Shown here one piece after another: positions 9,174-19,571 of a DNA stretch of 48,762 nucleotides; the stretch's first letter is position 1; the number at the start of each line of letters is the position of its first letter. The notes under the pieces were generated by a model that was not told the DNA's origin, searched no databases, and saw nothing but the letters and a program-made list of their open reading frames with translations. The translations under genes were made by a program, and so were the position numbers. The stretch is from a gamma proteobacterium HTCC2207 (lineage in GTDB: Bacteria > Pseudomonadota > Gammaproteobacteria > Pseudomonadales > Porticoccaceae). The stretch lies in contig CAJJAO010000053.1 in NCBI GenBank assembly GCA_905182265.1, forward strand, positions 1-48,762, read 5' to 3'.

Positions 9174-9233
9174 AACTAAACTTCTAGTTACTGCTAGTTA
9201 CTGCTAGTTACTGCTAGTTACTGCTTATTATTG
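9174..9233 (-). repeat. 10-bp tandem repeat starting at the secG stop codon
   Basis: Read on the minus strand from the last sense codon of secG, the sequence is CAATAATAAG, then four exact copies of CAGTAACTAG and one degenerate copy. Each unit contains TAA and TAG; because 10 is not a multiple of three, stops occur in all frames. It fills most of the gap between secG and tRNA-Leu. Confidence 0.95.
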
Positions 9234-9605
9234 CTCAGGAGCTGCAGGAACATCACCTGAAGACAAATCATCCATAGGATCACGAGCCGTTTCCAGAGCC
9301 GGAATATCCGTCTCTCTAACCGCTTCCGTAGGAATTGTCAGAAGTTCTGGTAAAAGATCTTCGTCGACTACTGTCTTATTTTTAGCAACTAGAGCCAAGC
9401 TGACACTGGTGACAAAAAAGATAGTCGATAAAATAGCAGTCATTTTGCTGAAGAAATTCCAGCCTCCACCACTACCAAATACTGTTTGAGACGCGCCTGA
9501 ACCAAATGAGGCTCCCGCTTCTGCGCCCTTTCCCTGCTGCAATAAAATTAAGGCTATTAGGCCTATTGCAACGACGAAGTGAAAAATTAAAATAATCTGT
9601 TCCAT
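9228..9605 (-). CDS. secG: Sec translocase subunit SecG
   Basis: SecG is the small auxiliary subunit of the SecYEG protein-conducting channel. The 125-residue protein has two membrane helices (residues about 4-22 and 55-74) joined by the conserved cytoplasmic loop GKGAEAGASFGSGASQTVFG, and a variable acidic C-terminal tail (about 80-125). Its ATG overlaps the tpiA stop by one base (TAATG), which suggests coupled translation. Order glmM-tpiA-secG-tRNA-Leu is typical for pseudomonads. Confidence 0.95.
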   Translation of the reverse strand: MEQIILIFHFVVAIGLIALILLQQGKGAEAGASFGSGASQTVFGSGGGWNFFSKMTAILSTIFFVTSVSLALVAKNKTVVDEDLLPELLTIPTEAVRETDIPALETARDPMDDLSSGDVPAAPEQ

Positions 9606-10354
9606 TACTCTTGCTCGGTCAGTTGTTGTGCAATGTTTAAAAAGTCATTTGCCTCTAATGAGGCCCCACCAACCAGTCCACCATTAATATCTGGCTGGCT
9701 AAATAATTTGTCTGCGTTCTCTGCCTTGACGCTGCCACCATAAAGTAGCGTTGTGTCCTTGCCTGCATCACCAAGTTGAGCCCGTATGGCGCTATGTACC
9801 TGCTGTGCTTGCTCAGGACTCGCTGTCTCGCCTGTTCCTATAGCCCAAACTGGCTCGTAGGCGATAACGGCGCGGCAAACGTTGTCTAGGCCTGCCAGGT
9901 CGATCACCGCAGCGATCTGCCCTGCCACTACTTCAATCGTCTGGTCTTGCTGACGCTGCTGCAGTGATTCTCCAACACAGAGGATAGGCGTTAAACCCGC
10001 TCTCTGCGCGGCACTAAATTTTTCGGCCACGGTACTATTGCTCTCGCCAAAGACTGCGCGACGCTCTGAGTGGCCTACCAATACATATTCACAGCCAATA
10101 TCAGCCAACATGTCTGCTGATATTTCGCCGGTAAAAGCGCCTGCGCTATGTTGCGATAGGTTTTGCGCACCCAACACTATGTTGGTCCCGTCCAGCTCTG
10201 CCTTTACGGCAGTGAGATAAATGGCTGGTGGAAAAACGATCATCTGCGCTTTGCTTTGATCGTTCCAATGCTGCCCTAACTGACTGGCTAAATGAATTGC
10301 CGATTCAGCTGTGCCGTGCATTTTCCAATTGCCCGCAATCAGCGGTTTTGCCAT
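9605..10354 (-). CDS. tpiA: Triose-phosphate isomerase
   Basis: TpiA interconverts dihydroxyacetone phosphate and glyceraldehyde 3-phosphate. The start chosen is the ATG at 10352-10354, giving MAKPLIAGNWKMHG and 249 residues; an upstream in-frame start at 10408 would add 18 unrelated residues, and the AAGGAG seven bases before the chosen ATG supports it. Catalytic residues are visible: Lys11 in NWK, His in VLVGHSERR and Glu in AYEPVWAIGTG, with the phosphate loop GGSVKAEN. It sits between glmM and secG. Confidence 0.97.
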   Translation of the reverse strand: MAKPLIAGNWKMHGTAESAIHLASQLGQHWNDQSKAQMIVFPPAIYLTAVKAELDGTNIVLGAQNLSQHSAGAFTGEISADMLADIGCEYVLVGHSERRAVFGESNSTVAEKFSAAQRAGLTPILCVGESLQQRQQDQTIEVVAGQIAAVIDLAGLDNVCRAVIAYEPVWAIGTGETASPEQAQQVHSAIRAQLGDAGKDTTLLYGGSVKAENADKLFSQPDINGGLVGGASLEANDFLNIAQQLTEQE

Positions 10355-10478
10355 GCTAGTCTCTCCTTGAGGAGGGCCTCTCAAACGGGCGAGAATCCTA
10401 CCCGACAACGCCCTAATTTACAACTGGGAATGCGCCTATTCACAGTTGATACAACTATTCAATATCAGCCTTGACCCA

Positions 10479-11819
10479 TCAGACAACTTGCTGCTCGACA
10501 GTTTTCGCGATATCAGCCACAAGTCTGTCGACCAGCACCTGATCTTCACCTTCGACCATGACTCTTATCAACGGCTCTGTCCCCGAGGGTCGCAGTAGCA
10601 CGCGACCACGGCCAGCAAGCTCAAGCTCGGCGGCTTCAACGGCCTTATTAACCGTTTCGTTGTCGCTTATATCAACTTTTTTGGACAGCCGCACATTGAT
10701 CATTGTCTGGGGAAACTTGCTCATGCCTGTCTTTAATTCCGCCAGAGTTTTACCGCTCTCTGACAGCGCCAAAATGACCTGCAATGCTGCGACAATACCG
10801 TCGCCTGTGCTATTTAAATCACTGCACAGAACATGGCCAGAGGCTTCGCCGCCCAGATCCCAGCCATTGGCTTTTAAGGACTCAACAACATAGCGGTCGC
10901 CCACTTTGGTTCTCTCAAAGGGGATGCCCATTTCTTTAAGGGCTAATTCCAACCCTAGGTTGCTCATTTGGGTGCCAGCAACGCCATCGCAGTTACCGCT
11001 GGCTCTGCGGTGCTGAGCAATAATATAGATTAGCTCGTCACCATCGACAATCTCACCCTGACCATCGACAAATAAAACTCTATCGCCATCGCCGTCAAAG
11101 GCGACACCAAAGTCAGCCTCTTCTTCGATAACCGCTTTTTGTAACCCGTCCATGTGGGTAGAACCACATTGGTCGTTAATATTGAAGCCATTGGGCGTGT
11201 TGCCCATGGTGATTGTTTTGGCGCCCAGCTCTTTAAACACTCGGGGGCCAGCGTGGTAGGTAGCGCCATTGGCGCAGTCCACAACAATTTTTAGGCCCTC
11301 TAGGTCATAACCTGCGGGCAAGGTACCTTTGCAAAACTCGATGTAGCGGCCGGTCGCATCACTTATGCGTCGCGCCTTACCCAAACTATAGGACCCGTTG
11401 GTAACCAGCGGCTGGTCCATCAAGGCTTCAATTTCTAGCTCGACTTCATCGGGCAATTTGTAGCCATCGGCGGCGAAAAACTTAATGCCATTGTCTTCCA
11501 CTGGGTTGTGGGAGGCACTAATAACGATGCCCGCAGCGGCTCGAAAGGTTCTGGTGAGATAGGCGATGGCTGGTGTCGGCATGGGGCCAAGTAGATCAAC
11601 GTCAACGCCGGCGGCAATAAGGCCTGCCTCTAGGGCTGATTCGAACATGTATCCGGAGACTCTGGTGTCTTTGCCGATCAGTACGCGTTTTTTACCCGTC
11701 GTATGACGAGTTAATACAGTGCCGGCTGCCCAGCCAAGTTTAAGCATAAAGTCTGCTGTTACAGGGTATTCGCCCACTCTTCCGCGGATACCGTCGGTTC
11801 CGAAATATTTTCTGGCCAT
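10479..11819 (-). CDS. glmM: Phosphoglucosamine mutase
   Basis: GlmM converts glucosamine 6-phosphate to glucosamine 1-phosphate on the way to UDP-GlcNAc for peptidoglycan and LPS. With the start at [13 protein letters not shown] (ATG at 11817-11819, preceded by AAGGAAG) it has 446 residues, the family norm; the upstream start at 11855 adds 12 residues without homology. The phosphoserine loop SASHNP puts the active Ser at 103, the metal loop is AFDGDGDRV, and the sugar and phosphate loops GGEASGH and [11 protein letters not shown] are intact. It follows folP by 17 bp. Confidence 0.97.
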   Translation of the reverse strand: MARKYFGTDGIRGRVGEYPVTADFMLKLGWAAGTVLTRHTTGKKRVLIGKDTRVSGYMFESALEAGLIAAGVDVDLLGPMPTPAIAYLTRTFRAAAGIVISASHNPVEDNGIKFFAADGYKLPDEVELEIEALMDQPLVTNGSYSLGKARRISDATGRYIEFCKGTLPAGYDLEGLKIVVDCANGATYHAGPRVFKELGAKTITMGNTPNGFNINDQCGSTHMDGLQKAVIEEEADFGVAFDGDGDRVLFVDGQGEIVDGDELIYIIAQHRRASGNCDGVAGTQMSNLGLELALKEMGIPFERTKVGDRYVVESLKANGWDLGGEASGHVLCSDLNSTGDGIVAALQVILALSESGKTLAELKTGMSKFPQTMINVRLSKKVDISDNETVNKAVEAAELELAGRGRVLLRPSGTEPLIRVMVEGEDQVLVDRLVADIAKTVEQQVV

Positions 11820-11836
11820 TTTGTGTCTATCTTCCT

Positions 11837-12700
11837 TTAAATACTTTGTCGCCAAACGCTTAGCGCCTGAACTGTTTCTTTTACGTCATGGACGCGCAGT
11901 ATTAATGCGCCCTGCGCCGCCATGATTTTCTGTGCTGCTAAAACCGCCATGGTAACACTTCCCATTAGGCGATCATCCACTGGCGACCCTAACATTTCAC
12001 CGATCATTGATTTGCGCGATACACCAACCAATATGGGATGGCCCGCAGTGGCAAGCTGACCAAGACCATTAAATAGATCTAGGTTGTGCTGCAGTGTTTT
12101 ACCAAACCCAAACCCCGGGTCCAATATAATTTTATCGGCGCTGATTCCTGCTTCGACACAGGCTTGCTTGCGCTGCTGCAAAAACTCGGCTACCTCTGCG
12201 ACTACATCTTTGTACTGGGGGCTCTGCTGCATGCTGTCTGGCTGATTTTGCATATGCATCAAACACAGTGGCAAACCAGAATCTGCCGCGGCCTGCAGTG
12301 CACCCTCTCGCCGCAGTGCGCGCACGTCATTAATAAGGTTTGCCCCCGCGACAGTGGCTTCTTTGATTACCTGGGTTGTGCTGGTGTCTACTGAGATAAT
12401 GGTGTCAAACCGGCTGGCCACTGCTTCGATAATGGGGATCACTCGGGCCAGTTCCTGGTCAACGGACACGGGCTGAGCGCCGGGGCGAGTCGACTCACCC
12501 CCAATGTCTATAATATCGGCACCTGCCGCCAACATGGATTCAACGGCCTGCAAGGTTTTGCTCTGGTCGAGCTGACCTGCTGAATAAAGCAGCCCGCCAT
12601 CGGAAAAGGAATCTGGTGTAGCGTTCAAAATACCCATCACCGCGGGGCGGGATAGGTCTAAGGTTTTATTTCCGCACTTTAGATTTTTCATTAAGAGCAT
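11837..12700 (-). CDS. folP: Dihydropteroate synthase
   Basis: FolP condenses p-aminobenzoate with 6-hydroxymethyl-dihydropterin diphosphate in folate synthesis and is the sulfonamide target. The 287-residue protein has the signatures [40 protein letters not shown] and GVSRKSMIG. It could start at codon 1 or at the ATG three codons later (MKNLKCG). The start region is duplicated 28 bp upstream. It lies between ftsH and glmM, but a strong terminator separates it from ftsH, so it probably has its own promoter. Confidence 0.96.
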   Translation of the reverse strand: MLLMKNLKCGNKTLDLSRPAVMGILNATPDSFSDGGLLYSAGQLDQSKTLQAVESMLAAGADIIDIGGESTRPGAQPVSVDQELARVIPIIEAVASRFDTIISVDTSTTQVIKEATVAGANLINDVRALRREGALQAAADSGLPLCLMHMQNQPDSMQQSPQYKDVVAEVAEFLQQRKQACVEAGISADKIILDPGFGFGKTLQHNLDLFNGLGQLATAGHPILVGVSRKSMIGEMLGSPVDDRLMGSVTMAVLAAQKIMAAQGALILRVHDVKETVQALSVWRQSI

Positions 12701-12732
12701 TTTATCAAGAGCTTTTCATTAAGAGCATTTTT
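12684..12732 (-). repeat. Direct repeat covering the folP start region
   Basis: The segment ATGCTCTTAATGAAA with flanking T/A bases occurs twice, at the folP start (ATG at 12698-12700) and 28 bp upstream (ATG at 12726-12728). The upstream copy opens a short frame, MLLMKSS, that ends in TGA five bases before the folP start codon. Confidence 0.85.
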
Positions 12733-12755
12733 TCATAAAAAGCCCAAACACAGAA

Positions 12756-12792
12756 TCAAAAAAACCTCGAAGCCCAAAAGGCATCGAGGTTT
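12756..12792 (-). terminator. Intrinsic terminator between ftsH and folP
   Basis: The stem AAACCTCGA/TCGAGGTTT (12762-12770 with 12784-12792), extended by an inner GCC/GGC, is followed by seven T on the minus strand. It lies 29 bp after the ftsH stop and ends the rlmE-ftsH transcript. Confidence 0.85.
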
Positions 12793-12820
12793 GATATTGA
12801 GATAACAGTAGACAGTAAGA

Positions 12821-14767
12821 TCAAAGATCCTCTACCGGGCCACCTATTGGATCTTCATCTTTGGAGTCAGACTCCTTTTCCTCAGATTTTTTCTCAGACT
12901 TTTTACTCGCTTCGCCAGAGCCACCAGGCCCATTATCCAAGTCATTGTTGTCCCATTGCTTGGGCAAACGTACCTTGCGGCGGTTCATTAGGTCATCGAC
13001 TTGGTCAGCATCAATAGTCTCAAACTCCATCAATGCTACTTTCATCGCTTCCAGAATATCGTGATTGTCTTCAAGTAGCTTCTTGGCGGTGCTGTAGGCG
13101 TCATTCAACAGATTGCGCACTTCCTGGTCAATTTCCCGGGAGGTATCTTCTGAATAATGGACGTTGCCGCCACCTGGCGCTTGGGAATCATCTTCACCAT
13201 AAAGCACTGGTCCCATTTTTTCGTTGAGACCCCATTTGGTCACCATGTTGCGTGCCATCTGGGTAGCCCGCTCAATATCATTGGATGCACCGGTGGTTAC
13301 GCCATCAATACCGCCAATCAATTCTTCAGCAATACGGCCACCAAACAGACTGCATAGCTGGCTGTTGAGCTGACGACGATTCATGCTGTAACGGTCTTCT
13401 TCGGGCAGATACTGAGTCACGCCCAGGGCGCGGCCACGAGGAATGATAGTGACCTTGTGCACAGGGTCGTGCTCTGGCACTAAGCGACCAATAATGGCAT
13501 GGCCTGCTTCGTGGTATGCGGTGTTGGCTTTTTCTTTCTCGGACATCACCATAGAGCGTCTTTCGGCGCCCATCATGATTTTGTCTCGGGCTTTTTCGAA
13601 CTCTTCCATAGTCACAACGCGACGATTGGAGCGAGCCGAAAATAGCGCTGCTTCGTTGACTAAATTGGCCAGATCAGCACCAGAAAAGCCTGGTGTACCA
13701 CGAGCCAAAATACCCAGCTCAACGGACTCGTCTAACGGGACCTTGCGGGCATGCACCTTAAGAATTTGTTCACGACCACGAATATCGGGCAGACCTACAT
13801 AGACTTGACGGTCAAATCGACCGGGACGCAATAAGGCTTTGTCCAAAACGTCTGGTCTGTTGGTGGCAGCAATCACAATCACGCCTTCGTTGCCTTCAAA
13901 ACCGTCCATTTCTACCAATAGCTGGTTCAATGTCTGCTCGCGCTCGTCGTTACCGCCGCCATAACCACCGCCACGATGGCGGCCTACAGCATCGATTTCA
14001 TCAATAAAGATAATACAGGGAGACTGCTTTTTAGCCTGTTCGAACATGTCGCGAACACGGGCTGCACCTACACCGACAAACATTTCAACAAAGTCAGAAC
14101 CGGAGATCGAGAAAAACGGCACCTTGGCTTCACCCGCAATGGCTTTAGCCAGCAATGTTTTACCAGTTCCCGGAGGGCCTACCATTAATACGCCTTTGGG
14201 GATTCGACCACCGAGACGCTGGAATTTGCTCGGGTCACTCAAAAATTCAACTAGCTCGCTAACATCTTCTTTGGCTTCGTCCACACCGGCCACATCGGCA
14301 AATGTGGTATTAATTTGATCACCTGTAAGCAACTTGGCCTTACTCTTACCAAAGCTCATGGGGCCACCTTTGCCGCCACCACCGCCCTGCATCTGGCGCA
14401 TAAAGAAAACAAAGATCGCGAGAATCAACAGAATTGGGAATGCCGCAACCAAAAGCTGGGAGATTAGACTGGGAGTCTCTGGCTCTTTACCCACAACCTT
14501 GACGTTGTTGTTGATCAGGTCATCCATTAGGCCCGGGTCTTGAACATTGGGACGCACGGTTCTGAACTGGGTGCCATCCCTGCGCTCGCCTTCAATAATA
14601 AGGCCATCTATCGCAATGCTAGAGACGCGCTCATTTTGCACGTCCGTAACAAACTCGGAATAGTCGATATTATTATCTACTGGCTTGGGGGTGAAACTAT
14701 TAAATACCGACATCAAGATAGCGGCCAGAATCACCCACACAATCAAATTTTTTGCCAAGTCGTTCAA
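12821..14767 (-). CDS. ftsH: ATP-dependent zinc metalloprotease FtsH
   Basis: FtsH is the membrane-bound AAA+ protease that degrades SecY, LpxC and misfolded membrane proteins. The 648-residue protein has two membrane helices (about 7-24 and 107-125), a periplasmic domain between them, an AAA module with Walker A GPPGTGKT at 197-204, Walker [10 protein letters not shown] and the SRH region, then the zinc site HEAGH at 419-423. The C-terminal 45 residues are charged and low in complexity. It lies 13 bp after the rlmE stop, in the conserved rlmE-ftsH pair. Confidence 0.98.
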   Translation of the reverse strand: MNDLAKNLIVWVILAAILMSVFNSFTPKPVDNNIDYSEFVTDVQNERVSSIAIDGLIIEGERRDGTQFRTVRPNVQDPGLMDDLINNNVKVVGKEPETPSLISQLLVAAFPILLILAIFVFFMRQMQGGGGGKGGPMSFGKSKAKLLTGDQINTTFADVAGVDEAKEDVSELVEFLSDPSKFQRLGGRIPKGVLMVGPPGTGKTLLAKAIAGEAKVPFFSISGSDFVEMFVGVGAARVRDMFEQAKKQSPCIIFIDEIDAVGRHRGGGYGGGNDEREQTLNQLLVEMDGFEGNEGVIVIAATNRPDVLDKALLRPGRFDRQVYVGLPDIRGREQILKVHARKVPLDESVELGILARGTPGFSGADLANLVNEAALFSARSNRRVVTMEEFEKARDKIMMGAERRSMVMSEKEKANTAYHEAGHAIIGRLVPEHDPVHKVTIIPRGRALGVTQYLPEEDRYSMNRRQLNSQLCSLFGGRIAEELIGGIDGVTTGASNDIERATQMARNMVTKWGLNEKMGPVLYGEDDSQAPGGGNVHYSEDTSREIDQEVRNLLNDAYSTAKKLLEDNHDILEAMKVALMEFETIDADQVDDLMNRRKVRLPKQWDNNDLDNGPGGSGEASKKSEKKSEEKESDSKDEDPIGGPVEDL

Positions 14768-14780
14768 AACACAATCCTCT

Positions 14781-15401
14781 TTAGTTGGCCTTAAGGCCTT
14801 TAGCTACCATATATACTTCCCGAGACTTAGCTCTGGATGCATCTGGCTTCTTAATACTGACACTATTAAACACAGTTCTAACATGGCGCACAAATTGGTC
14901 GAAGCCTTCGCCCTGAAATAACTTTGCGATAAAAACGCCCTCGGGCTTCATTACTTGACAGGTTAAGTCGATTGCTAGTTCCGCCAAATACATCATGGCG
15001 GGCTGATCAACTGCCTTCGCTCCTGATAAATTGGGGGCCATATCTGAAATTACAAGGTCTACGGGACGATTTCCGATAAGCGTTAGCAATTCATCAAAGA
15101 TAACCTGATCGGTGAAATCACCCTGAATAAAATCTACGCCGGCCACATTGTCCATGGGCAGTATATCCAGCGCATGCACTCGGCCTTCATGGCCCACTAG
15201 CTTAGCCGCCACCTGAGACCAGCCACCAGGCGCCGAACCCAGATCAACAATGGTCATGCCAGAGCGAATCATGCGTTCTTTTTCAACGATCTCTAGTAAT
15301 TTATAGCTGGCACGGGAACGATAACCATCTTTTTGTGCTTGCATCACATAGGGGTCATTAACATGTTGTTTTATCCAACTACGATTTTTAGATTTCGCCA
15401 T
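14781..15401 (-). CDS. rlmE: 23S rRNA (uridine-2'-O) methyltransferase
   Basis: RlmE (RrmJ/FtsJ) methylates U2552 in the A loop of 23S rRNA during late 50S assembly. The SAM motif [12 protein letters not shown], followed by [18 protein letters not shown] and SDMAPNLSG, is intact, as is the end [12 protein letters not shown]. The chosen start MAKSKNRSW at 15399-15401 gives 206 residues, near the E. coli length; an upstream ATG at 15425 would add eight residues and leave only 23 bp to the divergent yhbY. Neither has a clear ribosome site, so the start is uncertain. Confidence 0.95.
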   Translation of the reverse strand: MAKSKNRSWIKQHVNDPYVMQAQKDGYRSRASYKLLEIVEKERMIRSGMTIVDLGSAPGGWSQVAAKLVGHEGRVHALDILPMDNVAGVDFIQGDFTDQVIFDELLTLIGNRPVDLVISDMAPNLSGAKAVDQPAMMYLAELAIDLTCQVMKPEGVFIAKLFQGEGFDQFVRHVRTVFNSVSIKKPDASRAKSREVYMVAKGLKAN

Positions 15402-15448
15402 GGAGATGTTTTCGCTAGAATGCACGCTGACTTATAAGGCCAAGCATT

Positions 15449-15754
15449 ATGACAAACTCCAACGCAGATAAAAAACATTTACGACGATTGGGGCATAATC
15501 TCAAGCCTGTGGTGACCATAGCGGGAAAAGGGCTCACCGAAAACGTGGGTACTGAGCTGGAACGAGCTCTGGGCGACCATGAATTGATCAAAGTGAAGCT
15601 GTCGGTGGGCGACCGCGACGCCAAGAAAGCCATGACTGATGAAATTTGCCAGAAATACGATGCCTTACTCGTACAGTCTATTGGCCATGTTGTATTGCTG
15701 TACCGCAAAGCAAAAACACCTAACCCAAAGCTGTCTAACCTACTGCGCCCATAA
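15449..15754 (+). CDS. yhbY: YhbY-type CRM-domain RNA-binding protein
   Basis: The 101-residue product is a single CRM domain: KKHLRRLGHNLKPVVTIAGKGLT at the N-terminus, ELIKVKL in the middle and the GHVVLLYRK strand near the end. YhbY associates with pre-50S particles in E. coli. It is divergent from rlmE, the usual arrangement in gammaproteobacteria, and the promoters must share the short gap of about 50 bp. Confidence 0.93.
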   Translation: MTNSNADKKHLRRLGHNLKPVVTIAGKGLTENVGTELERALGDHELIKVKLSVGDRDAKKAMTDEICQKYDALLVQSIGHVVLLYRKAKTPNPKLSNLLRP

Positions 15755-15801
15755 ACAGCCAATTGAGGGCAATCTGAGTACTGTGCCATACTGGGAACTC
15801 A

Positions 15802-15840
15802 GAGTAAGTGCTCAAAGTAAGTGCCAGGGCAAGTGCTAGC
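15802..15840 (+). repeat. Imperfect 12-13-bp repeat between yhbY and degS
   Basis: GTAAGTGC occurs at 15804 and 15817 and GCAAGTGC at 15829, a degenerate array with 12-13-bp spacing in the gap after yhbY. It is short and could be chance, but it resembles the other post-stop arrays in this window. Confidence 0.6.
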
Positions 15841-15869
15841 AACAAGAGACCAGTAACAAGGAACACATC

Positions 15870-17018
15870 GTGCTGCGCAAACAAACATCAGACTGGATAT
15901 TTAACTTCATAGGCAAACCCGTGCTAGTCGGGCTGTTTGTTGCCGCGATGTTAATACTCATATTCCCTGAGTTTCGCAGCTATTCTGAAAGCCAAAGCTC
16001 TGCTGATACAGACAACCAAGATAACGGCCGATCTAACTGGTCTGGTCCGGTGTCCTATTCCGCAGCCGTTAGCCGTGCTGCACCCTCGGTGGTTAACATA
16101 TACACCCGCAAGGTCAGTCGGGTCAGTCCTCACCCACTGCTAAACGATCCGTTTTTTAGACGCCTTTACAACTTTCAACAGCAACGCATTCAGTCCTCTT
16201 TGGGTTCTGGGGTCATTATGCAGAGCAACGGCTTTATCATGACCAACTTCCATGTGGTTGATGATGTCGACGAGATATTAGTGCTGCTTTACGATGGCCG
16301 CGAAGTCCCTGCCGTTATTGTAGGTACCGACCCAGACACTGATCTCGCGGTACTAAAAATTGAAGCCGACCAGCTGCAACCTATTTCTGTTGGTGAGCCC
16401 GCTCAAGCCAAAATTGGTGATGTAGTGCTGGCCATCGGTAACCCCTATGGCGTGGGCCAAACCGTCACACAGGGCATTGTTAGCGCCACAGGTCGCAATG
16501 GACTGGGGCTCAATACCTTCGAGAACTTTATTCAAACCGACGCCGACATTAATCCCGGTAATTCGGGGGGTGCTCTAATCGATGCCTATGGCAATTTACT
16601 GGGTATTAATACCGCCAAAATTAATCGCAATGGCTCGGCAGGCATCAGCTTTGCCATTCCCGCCGACGCGGTAGAAAAGGTACTTAAGGATATTATTCAG
16701 CATGGCCGTGTCATTCGCGGCTGGCTGGGAATGGACGCACTGCCATTAACCCCGCAGATAGCCAAGCAACTCAATCTCAATATCACCAATGGTTTGTTTG
16801 TACAGGGGGTTTCTAATGGCGGCCCTGCGTTCAGTGCCAATATTCGCCCGGGAGATATTGTTATTTCGATTAATGGTACGCCGGTGACTGACCGCCATAG
16901 TAGCGTCAGTCAGATTGCCGAGGTTATGCCGGGTAAGCCCATAGAGCTAGAGATACAGCGCAAGAGCCAAACCTTTGTGATTACCGCCGTGGCCGGCTCT
17001 CGCCCGCTTAGCCAGTAA
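15870..17018 (+). CDS. degS: DegS/AlgW-type periplasmic serine endoprotease
   Basis: DegS senses misfolded outer-membrane proteins through its PDZ domain and makes the first cut in the anti-sigma factor that holds sigma-E. The 382-residue protein has one N-terminal membrane anchor (about 13-33), a trypsin-like domain with His128 (TNFHVVDD), Asp158 (DTDLAVLKI) and Ser232 (NPGNSGGAL), and a single PDZ domain (about 280-375). A single PDZ plus an anchor separates it from DegP. The start is GTG at 15870, preceded by AAGGA. It lies next to hisC, like algW in Pseudomonas. Confidence 0.93.
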   Translation: MLRKQTSDWIFNFIGKPVLVGLFVAAMLILIFPEFRSYSESQSSADTDNQDNGRSNWSGPVSYSAAVSRAAPSVVNIYTRKVSRVSPHPLLNDPFFRRLYNFQQQRIQSSLGSGVIMQSNGFIMTNFHVVDDVDEILVLLYDGREVPAVIVGTDPDTDLAVLKIEADQLQPISVGEPAQAKIGDVVLAIGNPYGVGQTVTQGIVSATGRNGLGLNTFENFIQTDADINPGNSGGALIDAYGNLLGINTAKINRNGSAGISFAIPADAVEKVLKDIIQHGRVIRGWLGMDALPLTPQIAKQLNLNITNGLFVQGVSNGGPAFSANIRPGDIVISINGTPVTDRHSSVSQIAEVMPGKPIELEIQRKSQTFVITAVAGSRPLSQ

Positions 17019-17076
17019 TTCCCTAGCAAGTAATCCAGCACCTAACAACTTACCAGACCAACAGACCAACAACCAA

Positions 17077-18153
17077 TTACCCGAGTAGGTTTTTCAGCGT
17101 TTCAAGCAAAAACTGGTTCTGCTCTTCGGTCCCTACCGTGATACGTAAAAACTGATCAATTCTGTCCTGTTTAAAGTGACGCACAATCACACCATGCTCA
17201 CGCAATTTGTCGGCGATATCTTGGGCACTGCGCTGGCTCTTATTATCGCTGGGGCTATAACGAGCAAAAACAAAATTAGCCGCCGAGGGCAGTACATCAA
17301 AGCCCAGCGCCTGTAACTGCTCTGCCAATTTCTCGCGACTGCTGATAACTCTGGCGCAGGTACTCTTAAAATAATCATCATCTTTAAAGGAGGCAATGGC
17401 TGCAGCAATTTGCAATTGGCCCAGAGGAAACGGGTTAAAACTGTTTTTAATGCGCTCCAACCCCTCAATTAACTCTACCGAACCCATGGCATAACCAATA
17501 CGCATACCCGCCAGAGAGCGAGACTTGGACATTGTGTGAACAACCAGTAAGTTGGCATAGCTATTAATAAGCGCCACGGCGCTTTCGCCGCCAAAGTCTA
17601 TATAGGCCTCGTCGACCACGACAACAGAGTCTCGATTTGCCTGCAACAGTTGCTCAATGACATCCAGGCCCAACAGGCGCCCCGAGGGAGCATTGGGGTT
17701 GGGGAAAATAATGCCGCCATTGTCGCGCTTATAATCTTCAAGGTTTATCGACAGGTCTTCAGCTAGGGGCATCTGCTGGTATTCAATACCATAAAGCTGG
17801 CAGAAAACCGGGTAAAAACTGTACGTAATATCGGGAAATAGCAGGGGTTTGGACTGCTTTAGCAGACCATTAAACGCATGTGCCAACACCTCATCGGAGC
17901 CATTACCAACAAAGATTTGCTCTTTAACCAAACCGAAATTATCAGCAATGGTCTGCTTGAGTTCATCGGCATTCATGGGCGGATAGAGACGCAGATCATC
18001 GTTTGATAGCTGCTGCATGACAGCCAACGCATCTGGCGAAGGACCATAGGGGTTTTCGTTGGCATTTAGCTTAGTGATATTGCTGATTTTTGGCTGCTCA
18101 CCCGGCACATAGGGTTCAAGCTGACTAACAAAATCACTCCAATACTTACTCAT
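17077..18153 (-). CDS. hisC: Histidinol-phosphate aminotransferase
   Basis: HisC is a PLP enzyme converting imidazole-acetol phosphate to histidinol phosphate. The 358-residue protein has [13 protein letters not shown] near the N-terminus, [24 protein letters not shown] and the PLP lysine at Lys210 in the motif [18 protein letters not shown]. It is convergent with degS and downstream of hisD; a 26-bp tandem repeat fills the hisD-hisC gap. It is the third of three histidine genes here; the other his genes must lie elsewhere. Confidence 0.96.
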   Translation of the reverse strand: MSKYWSDFVSQLEPYVPGEQPKISNITKLNANENPYGPSPDALAVMQQLSNDDLRLYPPMNADELKQTIADNFGLVKEQIFVGNGSDEVLAHAFNGLLKQSKPLLFPDITYSFYPVFCQLYGIEYQQMPLAEDLSINLEDYKRDNGGIIFPNPNAPSGRLLGLDVIEQLLQANRDSVVVVDEAYIDFGGESAVALINSYANLLVVHTMSKSRSLAGMRIGYAMGSVELIEGLERIKNSFNPFPLGQLQIAAAIASFKDDDYFKSTCARVISSREKLAEQLQALGFDVLPSAANFVFARYSPSDNKSQRSAQDIADKLREHGVIVRHFKQDRIDQFLRITVGTEEQNQFLLETLKNLLG

Positions 18154-18191
18154 ACAAAATTCTCTCTAAGAGATGAGGCTGGTTCCTGAGC

Positions 18192-18269
18192 CAATGTTTT
18201 AACCAAGGGCTTTAATCGAGCGCTTTAACCAAGGGCTTTAATCATTTGTTTTAACCAAGGGCCTTAATC
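18192..18269 (-). repeat. Three 26-bp tandem repeats starting at the hisD stop
   Basis: Units at 18244-18269, 18218-18243 and 18192-18217 share GATTAA(G/A)GCCCTTGGTTAAA on the minus strand and differ mainly in the last six bases. The first begins with the last hisD codon (GAT) and its TAA stop. The array occupies most of the 110-bp gap before hisC. Confidence 0.97.
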
Positions 18270-19571
18270 CGGCGTCTTTATTCGGTATTCGGCAGATCGC
18301 GCATGGGCGGTCAATGATTCCCCACGGCCCAACACCGACGCTACCTTGCCTAAATCTGATGCCCCCTGTTCAGAGCAATAGATCAACGAACTGCGCTTCT
18401 GGAAATCATAGACACCCAGAGGCGATGAAAATCTTGATGTTGCCGAGGTTGGCAGTACATGGTTTGGCCCAGCGCAATAATCACCCAGCGCCTCTGCCGT
18501 ATGGCGGCCCATAAAAATAGCTCCGGCATGGCGAATCTTAGGCAACCATGATTCCGGGTCTTCAACAGACAGCTCCAAATGCTCAGGGGCAATGCGGTTG
18601 CTCAGAGTTACCGCTTCTTCTGGGCCTGCAACTAAAATCAGAGCCCCGCGATTAGCGAGTGACTTGGCAATAATATCTCGCCGCTCCATATCGGGCAGCA
18701 ACCTTTCTATGCTCTGGTAAACCGCCTTTAAATAGTCGGCGTCCCAGGCAATCAAAATAGACTGGGCGTCTTCGTCGTGTTCTGCCTGAGAAAATAGATC
18801 CATGGCAATCCAATCTGGGTCGGTCTGGCCATCGCACACTACTAAAATCTCGCTGGGGCCAGCAACCATATCGAGGCCAACGGCACCAAACACCATGCGC
18901 TTTGCTGTGGCCACATAGATATTGCCGGGGCCGACAATTTTGTCTACCTTTGGCACAGTCTCGGTACCATAGGCTAGGGCTGCAATTGCCTGAGCACCCC
19001 CAACGGTAAATACTTTGTCCACTCCGGCAATCGCGGCGGCGGCCAACACAATGGGGCTGAGCTCATTATCTGGAGCTGGAACCATCATAATGACTTCGCT
19101 GACACCGGCCACTCGTGCGGGAATACAGTTCATTAATACCGACGAAGGGTAGCTGGCTTTACCGCCGGGTACATAGATACCCACGCGCTCTAATGGAGTA
19201 ATTTGTTGCCCCAATACAGTGCCATCGGCCTCTTGGTACTGCCAAGAGTCCTGCAACTGGTGAGCATGGTAGTCACGGATTCGTTTGGCTGCTATTTCTA
19301 GGGCCGAGCGAGTCTCTGCATCGATTGACTCGAGAGCGGCCTGCAACTGCTCTGCCGGAATACAAAAATCATTTATCTCTGTGCAGTCGCGACGATCAAA
19401 GCGGTTACTGTACTCAATGAGCGCAGCATCACCTCGAACACGCACCTGGTGCAAAATATCGATGACGGTTTTTTCAACATCGGTGTTGGAAACCATGTCC
19501 CAGGCAATCAACTTATCGAGCGCCGGAAGAAAACTTGAGTCAGCAGCGTTTAGTTGATTGATGAGCATCAT
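18264..19571 (-). CDS. hisD: Histidinol dehydrogenase
   Basis: HisD is the zinc, NAD-dependent enzyme that carries out the last two oxidations to histidine. The 435-residue product shows family blocks [51 protein letters not shown] and [15 protein letters not shown], and the C-terminal [14 protein letters not shown]. Its start overlaps the end of hisG by 4 bp, so translation is coupled. A second Met one codon later is an equally possible start. Confidence 0.97.
   Translation of the reverse strand: MMLINQLNAADSSFLPALDKLIAWDMVSNTDVEKTVIDILHQVRVRGDAALIEYSNRFDRRDCTEINDFCIPAEQLQAALESIDAETRSALEIAAKRIRDYHAHQLQDSWQYQEADGTVLGQQITPLERVGIYVPGGKASYPSSVLMNCIPARVAGVSEVIMMVPAPDNELSPIVLAAAAIAGVDKVFTVGGAQAIAALAYGTETVPKVDKIVGPGNIYVATAKRMVFGAVGLDMVAGPSEILVVCDGQTDPDWIAMDLFSQAEHDEDAQSILIAWDADYLKAVYQSIERLLPDMERRDIIAKSLANRGALILVAGPEEAVTLSNRIAPEHLELSVEDPESWLPKIRHAGAIFMGRHTAEALGDYCAGPNHVLPTSATSRFSSPLGVYDFQKRSSLIYCSEQGASDLGKVASVLGRGESLTAHARSAEYRIKTPD

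Noticed and set aside
15415..15789. 124-codon frame opposite yhbY
   Set aside because: It is antisense to a conserved CRM-domain gene and its protein has no family features.
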